Shown in pieces: positions 24,836-35,099 of a stretch of DNA of 64,000 bases. The notes beneath the pieces are model-generated. The model was not told where the DNA came from. It made no database searches and was given only the letters and a program-made list of their open reading frames with translations. The translations under genes and the position numbers were made by a program. The stretch comes from Euglena gracilis. Taxonomy: Eukaryota; Euglenida; Euglenophyceae; Euglenales. The first letter of the stretch is position 1; every line of letters starts with the position of its first letter. Location of the stretch: NCBI GenBank assembly GCA_039621445.1, contig CP154956.1:87488482-87552481 (forward strand). Reading direction: 5' to 3'.

Positions 24836-26457
24836 CAGGGGGTAGCTTTAAATCGTAGGACACTTAATTCGGTTTGACATTTAACTCGGTCTGGATTAAA
24901 TCCGTTTTAATCCAGCGAGGTTCGGGTTTCAGACCGGATTTAATCCAGCGAGTGAAACCGCTATCGAGGTAACTCCTAATTTGCAAGCGACAGCTTGGAG
25001 CAAGGTCCCATACAGGGGAGTGTTTAAAAGCGGTTTAAAAGGTTCTTTTTAAAAGTCCGATGCACGACAACCTTTTTCAACTTTTAGGTATTGGAACTGA
25101 TGTGATGTGGTCACTTTCGCACCCAACAACTTGACCACTGAAGTCAAGTCTATGGAGGCCGGGGGGCTCTGAGGGAAGCTGTCCCTGACTACAACCTTGG
25201 TTTCAACGTGAAGAACGTGTCTGTCAAGGATATTCGCCGTGGTTATGTGGCCTCGACACCAAGGAGGCTGCTGACTTCACTGCCCAGGTAAGCCTCTCTT
25301 CAATGTTTTTCTGTCTGGCTTGTTTCTTGTCTGTCGGCTGTTTTGTTCCTTTTCACATTCATGTTTCTTCAGTTCATCATTCTGAAGTACATGATCAGAT
25401 TGTCAACGGTTATGCCCCCGTGCTGGAGTGCCACATTATCTGCAAGTTCACCATCCAGACGAAGATTGACTTGGGCCTTCCGTGGGGAACAATCAGGACT
25501 CAGGATTTGCCAAGCAAATTCCCACAGGTGTTTTTGTTTGTCCTCCCAGATAGTCCCGTTTCAGCCCCCCCCCCCCCGAACCAAGTCCCGTTTTTACCCC
25601 AGTTCTGCCCTCCAGAAAGTCCCGATCTGCCCCCCCCCCCGACATGAGTTCCTGCTTTGAGTCCCCCCCCGAATATGTCTACAGCCGTGGATGCTGTCAA
25701 ACCCTGGAAGTGATGGTCCTGGCATCACCAGGTTATTCGTCAGGGAGTTGTGGACCGAAGTTGAGATTTAAACTACTGATCGAACTGCAGTTTATTTGCA
25801 CGAGCATTTCTGTTTTCAGTTCAATGGACAAAATTTTTGTACCAGACACATTGGATGATTTTGGAAAAATGTTTACTTATCCGGAATTTTTTCTTTTTTT
25901 TCCAAATTTGAGGGACCTCCTTCCAGTCTGGTTTTTAAAGACCCCGGGGGGCCCAGGGTGAAAGTAAAGTCGTTTTCAACTGTTGCAGTTTTTTGTAATA
26001 TAGCGCTGTTTGTTTCAGTTTCAGTGGGTTGTGTTTTTGCGCAAATTTGTGTTTTGATTTCCTGTGAACCTTCTTTTCAATGGTGTTTGGCAAAATGTTC
26101 TTTCAGGCGGGCTTTGTCCAGGCTGGCTTGTTTTTTGAAAAGGCCTTGGGCGCACTGTGGGTAAATCATCAATTGAACTGAATCTTTTTTTTGCACTTTT
26201 TCGTTTTTTCTGGGGATTCCAAATTTTTTTGATGTTTTGGGGGTGCAAAACTGTTTCCCCCCGGCAGCGAGTATCAAGTGCAGCCTGTTCGTTTGACTGA
26301 AAAGAGTTGCAAAAAAACGTCGCCCCCTGGCCATTTACCAGCCTTCCTTGGCCCGAACCGAATTTAATCCGCCGAGGTTTGGTTCCGAAACCGAATTTAA
26401 TCCGAGCGCCTTTAATCCCTACGTATCAAGTACCCGGCGCCTTTAAACTACCCCCTG
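24836..26457. mobile_element. TA-flanked inverted-repeat element with captured eEF1A fragment
   Basis: The left end reads TA|CAGGGGGTAGCTTTAAA and the right end TTTAAACTACCCCCTG|TA. Further in, both ends share CGTAGG, TTAATTCGGTTT and repeated GGATTAAATCCG motifs in inverted order (24900-24960 and 26345-26440). TA flanks with a CAG start suggest a non-autonomous Tc1/mariner-like DNA transposon, though other superfamilies are possible. It carries no transposase ORF. Inside is the eEF1A pseudogene at 25143-25527, making this a gene-capturing (Pack-type) element. Length 1,622 bp. Confidence 0.65.
25143..25527 (+). pseudogene. eEF1A fragment with a retained intron
   Basis: Part of translation elongation factor 1-alpha, domain 2. 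Exon A contains [20 protein letters not shown], then after a frame change [17 protein letters not shown]...TTTCTTCAG intron (25288-25372, 85 nt) follows. Exon B begins FIIL, shifts frame, and reads VHDQIVNGYAPVLECHIICK then FTIQTKID; it may end at CCCACAG|GTG (25527). Frame changes, missing residues (the segment between VAS and KEAADF is shortened) and absence of the GTP-binding domain and the C-terminus show a decayed partial copy. The intron shows that genomic DNA and not mRNA was copied. Confidence 0.8.
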
Positions 26458-26544
26458 TATGCCCTCGGGGATGCCTTTGGCCATCTTGCATTTCTCGCCC
26501 GTGGAGCTACACTCCGCCGGGAGGCATTAGCCCTGTGGTACGAG

Positions 26545-26655
26545 GCACTCGAAGTCCTCCATCCCCGACCAGGGTCTCGAACCACCGTATCCAACGGGTG
26601 CTGTTGTCTACCTTGCATAGCTGAAGGCCGAAGCCAGTTGATGCTACGATGCAAG
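26545..26655 (-). repeat. Weak tRNA-like (SINE-like) sequence
   Basis: The minus strand carries a B-box-like GTGGTTCGAGACCC about 60 bases after a poor A-box-like sequence. Paired with the better copy at 26803-26893. Confidence 0.25.
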
Positions 26656-26802
26656 GCAGGCAACCGCCGTAACACATGGTTACGGTGCTCACCCGTCGGG
26701 CACGGTGGGACGATCCACCGATCTGTTTGCCACCAGCGACGCCATCGGAACTTCCCGCCGTACAGCGGCTATTCCTAACCCCGCCCGGCAGTGTCGCGAT
26801 GC

Positions 26803-26893
26803 CGTGGCTGGTCCGATCCGGGGATCGAACCCGCGCGTCTGACGGATGGTACCGATCGAAGCCGGCCCTCTGTCCGCTTGACTAACGCAGGGG
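26803..26893 (-). repeat. tRNA-derived SINE-like sequence
   Basis: The minus strand has an A box (GTTAGTCAAGCGG) and a B box (GCGGGTTCGATCCCC) at tRNA spacing, with a 4 bp T stem and ATCGGACCA after it. The acceptor stem does not pair with the 5' side, so a tRNA-derived repeat or pseudogene is likelier than a working tRNA. Confidence 0.4.
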
Positions 26894-26899
26894 AAAAAT

Positions 26900-27240
26900 T
26901 TTTCTACCGCGGCCAGCCAGACCTCCTCCTCCTCTTTCACATCCTCAACACAGAATCCAGCCAAACCTCCTCCTCCTCTAAATCCCCCCAGCCAGCCGTG
27001 GCTGGCCATGGCTGGCCAGATCTCCTCCTTTTTTTTGCCAGCCAGCCAGCCGTGGCTAGCCGCGGCTTGCCAGATACCCCAGCTCCGATTTCCATTCAGG
27101 CGCCGTGTATGTCAGTCGATTTTCATTCAGGCGCCTGTTAATGGGCCAAAAACCACTTTTTTTGGCCATGTTTCCGTCCAGGCGGTTCGGTCGAATGAAT
27201 TTCAAGACAGGCGTCGGGCCCAAACAAAATAGGTTTTAGA
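26900..27240. other. No supported gene; GCCAGCC-rich stretch
   Basis: GGCCAGCCAGACC and CAGCCGTGGCTGGCC motifs repeat, with TTCATTCAGGCGCC twice (27105, 27125). Nothing else is recognised. Confidence 0.4.
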
Positions 27241-27246
27241 AAAATC

Positions 27247-27336
27247 GACCGACACTAACAGATTCAGCAGGGGCGCCGGGCGGCTCGCTTCGCTCGCTCG
27301 CGCCCGGCGTCCCTGCTGAATCTGTTAGTGTCGGTC
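27247..27336. repeat. Long hairpin, 36 bp arms, 18 nt loop
   Basis: GACCGACACTAACAGATTCA... pairs with ...TGAATCTGTTAGTGTCGGTC with one mismatch. The loop is GCTCGCTTCGCTCGCTCG. Confidence 0.9.
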
Positions 27337-27346
27337 CCTTTTTGTA

Positions 27347-27900
27347 TTGAAAAAGGCAAAAATTGACCTTTTTCCTTGCGAAATGACCGTTTTGGGGGGA
27401 ATTTTTTCGGGGGTGGTTCGGGTCATCGGGGGGGGGGGGGGCATCGGGGGGGTCACGGGGGAACACCACATTTTTGGTGGCCAAATTAGGAATCACCGAA
27501 CGAATTTTTGGGAAAATCCTGAAAGTAGGACCTAAAATTAGTATTTTGGCACCAAATCAGGCATCACCATTCCAAATTTTGCAAAACTTATGCCTCAAAA
27601 TTAGGGATCTACCTTAATATTTTGTCGAAATTAGGCATCACCGGCCGATTTTTTTTTTCAGAAGAAAAATTGGCCGAGGGTGGGGTCACGGGGGTAACAC
27701 CCCCTCTAATGTTTTTTTTATCTGTGAAAGTATTTCCAAATCTGTGTTTTCTGGTGCAAAAAATCATGCTTTCAACCCCCCAAAAAATGAACCCTCCAGA
27801 GATAAAAAATGAACTTTTTTCTAAAAAAAACATTGCAAAAAATTTTCCCCCAAACCCTCCAAGACTTTTTTTTGTTTTTTTTAAAAAACATGTTTTTTTT
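27347..27900 (+). repeat. Dispersed repeat 'T', copy 1 (partner 32505-33060)
   Basis: AAAAATTGACCTTTTTCCTT, TTCGGGGGTGGTTCGGGTCA, CACATTTTTGGTGGCCAAAT, AGGAATCACCGAA, GCAAAACTTATGCCTC, AAATCATGCTTTCAACC and CCCCAAACCCTCC all recur in the same order at 32505-33060. An inverted fragment is at 7010-7230. Confidence 0.9.
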
Positions 27901-28400
27901 GTTGTAACCGTGTTTAGAGGCCCGGCGCCTGCCCTGTATTTCGTGGCTATGAACACGGAAAACAGGGCATATTTTCTTAACCCGGCAATATGCCCTGTTT
28001 TTCGTGGTAAGGTGAACACAAAAAACAGGGCATATTGCCGTGTTCAGGGTTTTCTCCCAAAATTTAAGACCTTTCAAACAAAGAACAGAATTATTCTCCA
28101 TCACCCTGAAAACATAATTATTGAGGAATTTGCTTGCCCATCAAAGAACAATGCAGGATCAAGCTCCCAAGCTGCCCAAGCACAAAGGAAAGCATCTAGT
28201 TCGTCATAGACAGCGCAAAGCGCATTGCAGACGTCCTCGAATTCAAGGAGGTGTGCCAATGCGCCAACGCATGATGAGTATAAATAAATAAACATTTTCC
28301 AGGACGCCGTGGCCATGGTTTGGGGCATTGGGACATCATTTTCATTCACTGGTTCCTTACCACGAAAAACAGGGCATATTTTGTTAACCCGGAAATAGGG
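27901..28400. other. No firm gene; smooth antisense ORF and AACAGGGCATAT repeats
   Basis: AAAACAGGGCATATT recurs at 27960, 28018 and 28368. A minus-strand frame (28101-28415) reads LEFEDVCNALCAVYDELDAF and could be coding, but the plus strand is also open here and no splice signals decide it. Confidence 0.3.
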
Positions 28401-28447
28401 CGTATAACGGGTCAAGGGCGCCTTCGGCGCCCTTGACCCGTTATACG
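28401..28447. repeat. Perfect hairpin, 22 bp arms, TTC loop
   Basis: CGTATAACGGGTCAAGGGCG... around TTC, matched exactly by the reverse complement. Confidence 0.9.
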
Positions 28448-29043
28448 GCCTGAATACGGGTTATGCCCACAATTTTTATATAGATTGCGGGCTTTTTTTT
28501 GCTGATTCTCCTTGTTGATTGCAGGCTCGCCATGGCATGCCGACCGCATAGTGGGCATTTTTTTTTATAAAAAAAACAACGGAGCCCAGGCACCGGGGGG
28601 GGGGGGGGTCCCGCAGGACCCCCTATCAGGTTGCGAACCGAGGGGGGGGGAGGGGGGTCCGGGGTCTGGACTAACGAAATTTTATTGGAGAACCCAGGCA
28701 CCGGGGGGGGGGTCCCGCGGGACCCCCCTTGTCGGGGTCTGAACTTACCCTCACCACCCCCTCAAAGTGTCCCCCCAGTGGCCATTTCCTTTGGCGCAAA
28801 ATGCCGAAGGCCAAAATTTGACCACCCCCTCAAAGTGTCCCCATTTTGGGGGTCCCACGGTGCCTGGAGGGTGGCCACTTTGAGGGGGGGGGGGTGAGGG
28901 TAACCAGACAAGGGGGGAGTTGGGTCCCGAACTTGACTGCCTAGCCCCCAACGTGTTTTTTTTAAAAAAAACACCAAGAAAAACATCCAATAAAACAAAA
29001 GGGAATTTGAAGATACCTTAAAACAATTCCATGTTTTTCCCTT
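28448..29043. other. G/C-run repeats, no supported gene
   Basis: GGCACCGGGG/TCCCGC/GGACCCC motifs twice (28590, 28700) and CCACCCCCTCAAAGTGTCCCC twice (28757, 28822), with an inverted partner near 28870-28900. Confidence 0.5.
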
Positions 29044-29220
29044 CAGAGAACCGGGATGAATATGGACATCGTTGCATTCAAGTATGATGGAGCCTCCAAT
29101 GCTCATTGCGTTGCGTCACCCCCTAGCAAGGATGGTGGCGCTAAGACTGGTCCCAGGAGTCTCCAGAAAGGGCAGAGTGGCGATGCACTGCTGGAAGTGG
29201 AGACACCGGTGCAATCCTTT
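29044..29220 (+). CDS. Possible exon, unidentified
   Basis: After a CCCTTCAG acceptor-like site the frame reads MNMDIVAFKYDGASNAHCV and stays open with G/C-rich third positions to about 29220. No donor was identified and the minus strand is also open. Low-confidence. Confidence 0.25.
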
Positions 29221-29269
29221 CTTTTTTTGAACCCCTTGCAAATTTGATGATGATCAACAGCCAACAAAA

Positions 29270-29520
29270 CTGCTTTGTGGATTTGGTCCTGGGTTTGAAG
29301 GTGCCACCATCCCCCCCCCCCCTTGCTATTCCCATGGGCCATGAACCAACCAAGATAGATCTAAAAGGCCACCAAAAATGCCAAAATGAAGCTTTTTTTG
29401 TTCACCTATGGTACCTAAAACAAACCAAATAATTCACTTTCTCTCTCTTTGTTCCAAGAATCCTTTCCAAAAAGGACAATCCCCCCCCCTTATTGCCCCT
29501 GGGCCCTGGACGACAATAGG
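29270..29520 (-). repeat. CATGGGAATAGCAAGG dispersed repeat, inverted copy
   Basis: C run, TTGCTATTCCCATGGG, AACCAACCAAG, AAATGCCAAAATGAAG, TTTTTGTTCACC and TTTGTTCCAAGAATCC also occur at 2740-3100 and, in the other orientation, at 35100-35460. Confidence 0.75.
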
Positions 29521-30221
29521 GAAAAAAGCCCGTTTTAAACAACTTGTTTAAAAACAGCCCGGGAACCTTGACATCATGGCTAGCTGGCAGTTCAGTTGTT
29601 GGGGAGTGGAGGTCACGAGGGGTCACCGGGGGGGGGGGATTCCCCTTTTTGGGACCAAACACCTGTCGTCCCCTTGCACATTTGGCTCAAAAAGGCTCTT
29701 TCCGGGTCATTGGGGGCTAGGCGCGCGGATTGGCCAAGTACGGGACCCCCTCCCTCCCCCCTCGCACAACCGACCCCCCCCCCCCAACCCCGCCGCTGTG
29801 CCAAGCTCTCCAAAAAAGAAATTCGCAAAAATGCAATTTTTTTTTGGTCAAAAGGGACCCAAAATAGTCGTTTCTAGACAAGAAAAAAAGGGCTGCGCGC
29901 ATTCATCACACGGCCGGAATCGTCAAAATTTAAGCGAAAAATGACCACAAAAATGACCAAAAGACTTTTTTTTTGGACTCAAAAGTCACGATTCTAGGCT
30001 GCGCGCCGCTGCGCGCGGCCACCTATTGACCCCTCCCCCCCCCCATGTGCCTATCCTGGCGCATTTTCCTCGATCCGCCAGGTCCGATCCGCCAGGTGCG
30101 TCAAGAGGGTCACAGGACCGCGCCCCAAAAGGATTTTACGTTTCTTTATTAAAAAAAAACAGCAAAAAAACAAAAGGGGGGAAATGATGTGACCAAATTT
30201 CGTTTTGATTTCTGATACGAA
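29521..30221. other. No supported gene
   Basis: G/C runs, short GCTGCGCGCCGCTGCGCGC motif near 30000 and a doubled CGATCCGCCAGGT at 30070. Nothing with coding bias. Confidence 0.5.
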
Positions 30222-30319
30222 AACTGTGTCCAGAACGCCGGTTCGGGCGTGAAGCCGTGTTCCAGAACGCCGGTTCGGGAACACGGCTTCACGCCCGAAC
30301 CGGCGTTCTGGACACAGTT
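30222..30319. repeat. Hairpin with ACGCCGGTTCGGGCG arms
   Basis: Arms of about 42 bp (AACTGTGTCCAGAACGCCGG... and its complement) around a short loop containing another AGAACGCCGGTTC. Relatives lie at 31276-31354, 32320-32370 and 33090-33124. Confidence 0.9.
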
Positions 30320-30439
30320 GTTGAAACCGTGGATTAGGGGATCTGGCTTCACGCCCGAACCGGCGTTCAAGGAATCCAGGCCAATTTCGCCCTAAATACC
30401 CATTTTTTAAACCTTTTTGAGCATTTTTCACCTCCTTTG

Positions 30440-31150
30440 GGCGAATGGCGATGTCGATCGGCCGATTGAAGTTTTCACAAATGTGATGCCATGTTTCCCA
30501 TCAGTCGAAAGCTCTTCTCAAGGGCTTTTGACAGATGGCCACAGGATTCAGCAATAATGCACACAGCGCTTCTTTTCAGCAATCATGTATTCCAAAATTT
30601 GACATCCTGATTTGTGAAATCCCACAACTCAGGTGCCATACGGCATATAAATCGAAAGCTCTCCCCATATGCTTTCGTTTGGTGCCCTTAGAACTCAGCC
30701 ACACTGCATAGCGCTCTGAAAATTGCCGATCGCATGTTCCGACCCTTTTCGCAAATTCCAAAATCCATTGTGCACTTGCTATGGGGGGTTGGTACACCGT
30801 CCCCCCCCCTCTCTCCGAGGGGCTCGCCATGCTATTTCCCCCCCCCCCCCTCTTCCTAGCCGGACCCCCTCGCCACGCCACCCAACACATTTTTCATTCT
30901 GCAACCATGGCACACCCCTCCCTCCCATCCGAGACCCCCTCGCCACGCCATTTCCCCGCCATTTCCCCCCCTCCCCCCCCCCCATTTGGACCCCCTCGCC
31001 ACGTCGTACCAACCCCCCCATGTTGCCCATCGATAGCCCTTCTCGAGGGCTTTCAGCAGATGGCCTTAGATTTCAGCCGTGCTGCGTGGTATTCTATTTC
31101 AGAAATTCCCAAAATTTGACCAAATGGAAATTGTTGCACAAAATACCCCA
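30440..31150 (+). repeat. Diverged copies of dispersed repeat R
   Basis: GTCGAAAGCTCTTCTCAAGG, GGCTTTTGACAGATGG, AAATCGAAAGCTCTCC and later TCTCGAGGGCTTTCAGCAGA, GCCGTGCTGCG echo the repeat-R core. C-rich CCCCCTCGCCACGCCA units (30860-31010) sit between. Confidence 0.55.
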
Positions 31151-31275
31151 ATTTCTGGCCAAATACCCCCCGAAAAATGCTCAGATATGATTGATATGAT
31201 TGCCACATGTCTAAAAACCATTTTGGACACTTTTTGGCACTTTTTATTTTGGGTCCCCTGGACGCCGTCTTCCCG

Positions 31276-31354
31276 CCCGAACCGGCGTTCTGGACGCCGG
31301 TTCGGCGCAAAATTTTCTGCGCCGAACCGGTGTCCAGAACGCCAGTTCGGGCGT
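31276..31354. repeat. Hairpin, about 36 bp arms
   Basis: CGCCCGAACCGGCGTTCTGG... pairs with ...CCAGAACGCCAGTTCGGGCG, with two mismatches and an AAATTTTC loop. Confidence 0.85.
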
Positions 31355-31904
31355 GAAGCCAGAGCCCCAATACACGGTTTCAAGGGTAAACTCGAGATGG
31401 GCAATTTTTTTCTTCAAAAAATCATAACATGAAAATAAAAAGAATCGTCAGATTAAGAAAAAAATGTGAACAAGAACAATTTGGGGGTGGTTCGGGACGC
31501 GGGGGGGGGTGAGGGGGGGGGGACGCGGGGGGGGGGGGGACTGTGGCCCAACTGCCCCACACGTTTTCTTTTGCGTAACCCAAATTTGCATGAAATTTTT
31601 CATTGGTCGACCAAAAAATGTGTCCGGCCAAAATCCGGGACGCAGGGGGACGCGGGGGGAACACCTCCTTTTGGTCGCTTTTCACCAAACTTGTTGAAAC
31701 CATCCAAATTTTCCCTTGGCATGGTCCAAATTGGAAAAAAAGGTCAAGATTTGAGTGAAATATTTTTGCCTAGGGCCCTCGATGGCGTTTCTTTATTTTA
31801 GATTGTTTAAAAAAAAGTGCATTTGTTTGACTTCATGAAAACGAGTTGCCACCTATGTTTCACACTGACAAAGAATCACAATACCATGCCTCCAACCTTT
31901 ACTA
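31355..31904. other. No supported gene
   Basis: AT-rich sequence with GGGACGCGGGGG/GGTGGTTCGGGACGC motifs at 31490-31545 and 31640; a relative of repeat T. No coding frame. Confidence 0.5.
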
Positions 31905-32085
31905 CAAAAAAGGGGGGGCGGACGCCGGTTCTATCCAAAACCCGGCGTTCTGGACGCCGGGGTTTGGACAAAACCGGCGTTCCTAACGCTGGGTTTTAGG
32001 ACAGAACCGGCGTCCGGAAAACCCGTGGGGGGGGACGCCGGTTCTGTCCTGAACCCGGCGTCTCAAACGCCGGTTTAACTGCCCC
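31905..32085. repeat. ACGCCGG-type foldback block
   Basis: TTTACTACAAAAAAGG, GACGCCGGTTCTATCC, CCCGGCGTTCTGGACGCCGG, AACGCTGGGTTTTAGGACAG and GACGCCGGTTCTGTCC can fold as nested stems. The same order occurs at 9455-9640 and 10290-10420. Confidence 0.8.
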
Positions 32086-32504
32086 CCCCTACCACCTCCT
32101 CCCTCCTTATTGTCCCCCCGATCGCACAATATCGAACAATATGGGGGGGGACAATAAGACCGTACCAAAGGAATTGTGTTTTGTTTTAAAAAGAACACCC
32201 TTTTTTTAAAACAAAAAACCGTTTTTAAACCGTTTTTTATTCATGAAAGTTTTTTTGCTTTGTTTTAAAACAAAAAAAACGGGAACCTTGCATGGTGTGA
32301 ATGTGCCTTGGCAAGACATATTGGCCGAACCGGCGTCCCAGGCTCCGGGTTCACGCCCGAACCAGCGTCTGGGACAAAATTCTCAATATAGAAACAGTGC
32401 ATAGAGGCTCTGGATTCACGCCCAGGGTTGACGTTTTTTTGTTTTTTTAAAAAAAACAAAAAAACATGTATTTTTTTTAAAAAAAACGCAAAAAACATGT
32501 TTTT
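32086..32504. other. No supported gene; T/A-run hairpins
   Basis: TTGTTTTAAAAAGAACACCC, repeated TTTTTTTAAAA/TTTTAAAAAAAAC stems (32190-32290, 32440-32500) and an AACCGGCGTCCCAGG/GGCGT motif pair. Confidence 0.5.
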
Positions 32505-33060
32505 TTTGAAAAAGCAAAAATTGACCTTTTTCCTTGCGAAATCGCCATTTTTTGAGGAAAATTTTTCGGGGGTGGTTCGGGTCACGGGGGGGGGGGGTCA
32601 CGGGGGAACACCACATTTTTGGTGGCCAAATTAGGAATCACCGAAAACGAATTTTTGGGGAAAAATCCTTTTTGGCTCCATATTAGGAATCCCCCAACCT
32701 AAAATTAGTATTTTGACACCAAATTAGGCATCACCAGTCCAAATTTTGCAAAATTTATGCCTCAAAATTAGGAATCTACCTGAATATTTTCACGTTTTTT
32801 TCAGAAAAAAAATTGGCCGAAAAGGGTCTTAGGTCGGGTCGGGGGGAATACCCGCTCTAAAGTTTTTATGTGTTAAAATATTTCAAATCTGTGTTTTCTG
32901 GTGCAAAAAATCATGCTTTCAACCTCCCAAAAAAACAAAAAAAATGAAATGCTGCAGAAATAAAAAATGAATTTTTTCCCAGAAAAAAACATTGCAAAAA
33001 ATTTTCCCCCAAACCCTCCATGACGTTTTTTTTGTTTTTTTTTTAAAAACATATTTTTTT
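32505..33060 (+). repeat. Dispersed repeat T, copy 2
   Basis: Direct relative of 27347-27900, about 550 bases, differing by small indels and G-run lengths. Confidence 0.9.
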
Positions 33061-33089
33061 TAAAAAAAACAAGTTGTCAACCTTGTTCA

Positions 33090-33124
33090 CGCCCGAACCG
33101 GTGTCCAATACACCGGTTCGGGCG
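33090..33124. repeat. Perfect hairpin, 15 bp arms
   Basis: CGCCCGAACCGGTGT, loop CCAAT, ACACCGGTTCGGGCG. Confidence 0.9.
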
Positions 33125-33348
33125 GGAAACCAGTGACTTGGACCTTGGACTGAAGAAACAGGACAACAACGCAAAAGGCCATATTCATTTGGAATTCGGT
33201 GCAAAGAGGCGCGAGACGACCAATAACAATCCTGGAGAGGCTTCTTGGCGTTCTGTTGATTGCTCTGGCACGCATTTTGTTTTGGGTATTTCACCAAAAC
33301 TTCGGTCACCCCCTCCCACTATGACGGGTGAAAACATCGGAGGCTAGA

Positions 33349-33395
33349 CACAGTGGGGAGGGGGCTGAGGGGGGCGAGCGGCCGCGCGGGCGGCA
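33349..33395 (+). repeat. CACAGTGGGGAGGGGG...GCGAGCGGCCGCG, copy 1
   Basis: Direct partner of 34878-34931 (CACAGTGGGG, G-rich stretch, GCGAGCGGCCGCG). The pair brackets a 1.5 kb block. Confidence 0.65.
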
Positions 33396-34877
33396 CGCGG
33401 CCCATTTTCGGGTCCAAAAAGTGGTCATTTTTGGCCATTTTTGGGCCATTTTTGCTCAAAAAAATGCTTTTTTTCTTGGCTATGCTGCCGCCAGAGTAGG
33501 GTGTATGTCTCCTGGGCTGTGCCTCCACCTTGTGTGCTGAGTTGTTTGGCATGGCCCTGTGCAGCAACCTGCTTTAAGGGGAGACACAAGAAGGGAATGC
33601 GCATGTGCGCATTCACCCAGATGTGCCATGTTTGACTTCAGCCATTGCAGATGGGGTGTGCGGAGAAGGTGTATGGAATGTGCTTTCCCTGGTCTTCACA
33701 GCGGCCAAGGGTTGTGTAGTTTGCGGTGCTGGAGCGTCGACTCTGAGTTCATGATAAATAAGGGTTCTATGTGGGGGGGTGACGCTTGTTGCCAGCAAGG
33801 CCACAGGTGGTGGTCCTCCTCTGCTGCATTTCGCACCAGGGCTGCCTCGTCCTCGTACACCATTTGATCCTCACAGGGAGGTCTACACTTCAGCTGTGTG
33901 GTTTCAAACCCAGGCCAGGGGGGGGGGAGTTGGCGTGGGTGGTAGCATGCCCACCTGGCAGTGCAAATATTCGACGGTGTGGCTGTAATTCAAAGAAAGC
34001 CACGGGACGCTTTTTTGCGCATGTGCGCATTCACCGGCTTTTCACTCATGTCATGAAAGACTGCTGACTGCAGTTGGGAATCAGGGTGCCCGTCACCGAG
34101 GAATTTCCTTGGGCACTGAAGTCCCTTTCTCATCCGGTTTCCCTTGGTGACGACACAGTGGAATACACAGAAAAAGCAGAACGGAAAAATTTACTGGGTT
34201 TATTGGCAAGTTTTTGTTGTGATGTGCTTGTGCCTGACTCACGTTCTCAGGGGCCTGGAGAAATTTTGGGGCAAGGACTAACCAGTGGTGTTCGCTTCTT
34301 TTGTGTCCATTTGAATTGTGAAATAATTCTGTGTTTACAGACCGTTTTTGGGAATGATGCTGAAGGTTGCAGGGGTGTTTCGCTCTCGAGGTGCCAACCC
34401 AGAGAGCACCGTGTGTGGTACCAGACACAACCCCTCCCAGGGGGCAGGTGGAGGGTCTGAGAGTTCCTGGGCAGGGTTCAATATTGGAGTAGGAGTGGTG
34501 GGAGGCGCAGCAGGATCAGCAGGAGATTGTGGGGCACAGTGCTCCTGGCATTGTGCACTGCAGCCCAACGTAGCGACCATTGGCTGTGTGTTGCCATGCA
34601 CGCTCTGGGGCGTGGGGTCGGACAACGCTGGCATCAACCGGCCCATCACCTCCGCCGGGTGGGGGACGGTTGCACGTGCGTTGTGACGTGCTCCACGCGT
34701 TCATGAGAGGAGCGTAGGCTGGGCTGGGCACTGGACTGCAGCGGGTGAAGTCGAATGCGCATGCACATTCTGATTTGTTCGGTGACTTGACCTGCAGGGG
34801 GTTAGTTCCCCACTGAAGGACATGGATTTGTGCCTTGACACCTGCCGAGCCCAGGGTTTTCCACGCCGCTGCAAGGC
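33396..34877. other. Block between direct repeats; no supported gene
   Basis: TGCGCATGTGCGCATTCACC occurs at 33597 and 34016 (near-palindromic), and a tRNA-like TGGCGTGGGTGGTAGCATGC with no good B box at 33932. Frames near 34335-34690 are open on both strands, and I could not decide that either is coding. Confidence 0.4.
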
Positions 34878-34965
34878 ACAGTGGGGGGAGGGGGGGTTGA
34901 GGGGGGGGGGTTGGGGGGGGCGAGCGGCCGCGGGGGGGGGGGGGGGGGGCCCCCCCCCCCCCCCG
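34878..34965 (+). repeat. CACAGTGGGG...GCGGCCGCG copy 2 ending in a G18/C15 palindrome
   Basis: The direct repeat runs into 18 G (34932-34949) followed immediately by about 15 C, a self-complementary homopolymer block. Confidence 0.8.
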
Positions 34966-35099
34966 GTTATTTGGGCCCTTTTTTCAGCGTCATAGACTCA
35001 AAAAAGGGGGGCTAAGTTATTGGAACCATCTGTTTCGCCCCTCCCCCCGCCAAGTTATTGGGGGGGGGGGGCGGGTTTACAGTGTTAAAGCACTTTTTG

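Noticed and set aside
33932-33985. tRNA-like sequence TGGCGTGGGTGGTAGCATGC
   Set aside because: An A-box resemblance exists but there is no acceptable B box or stem.
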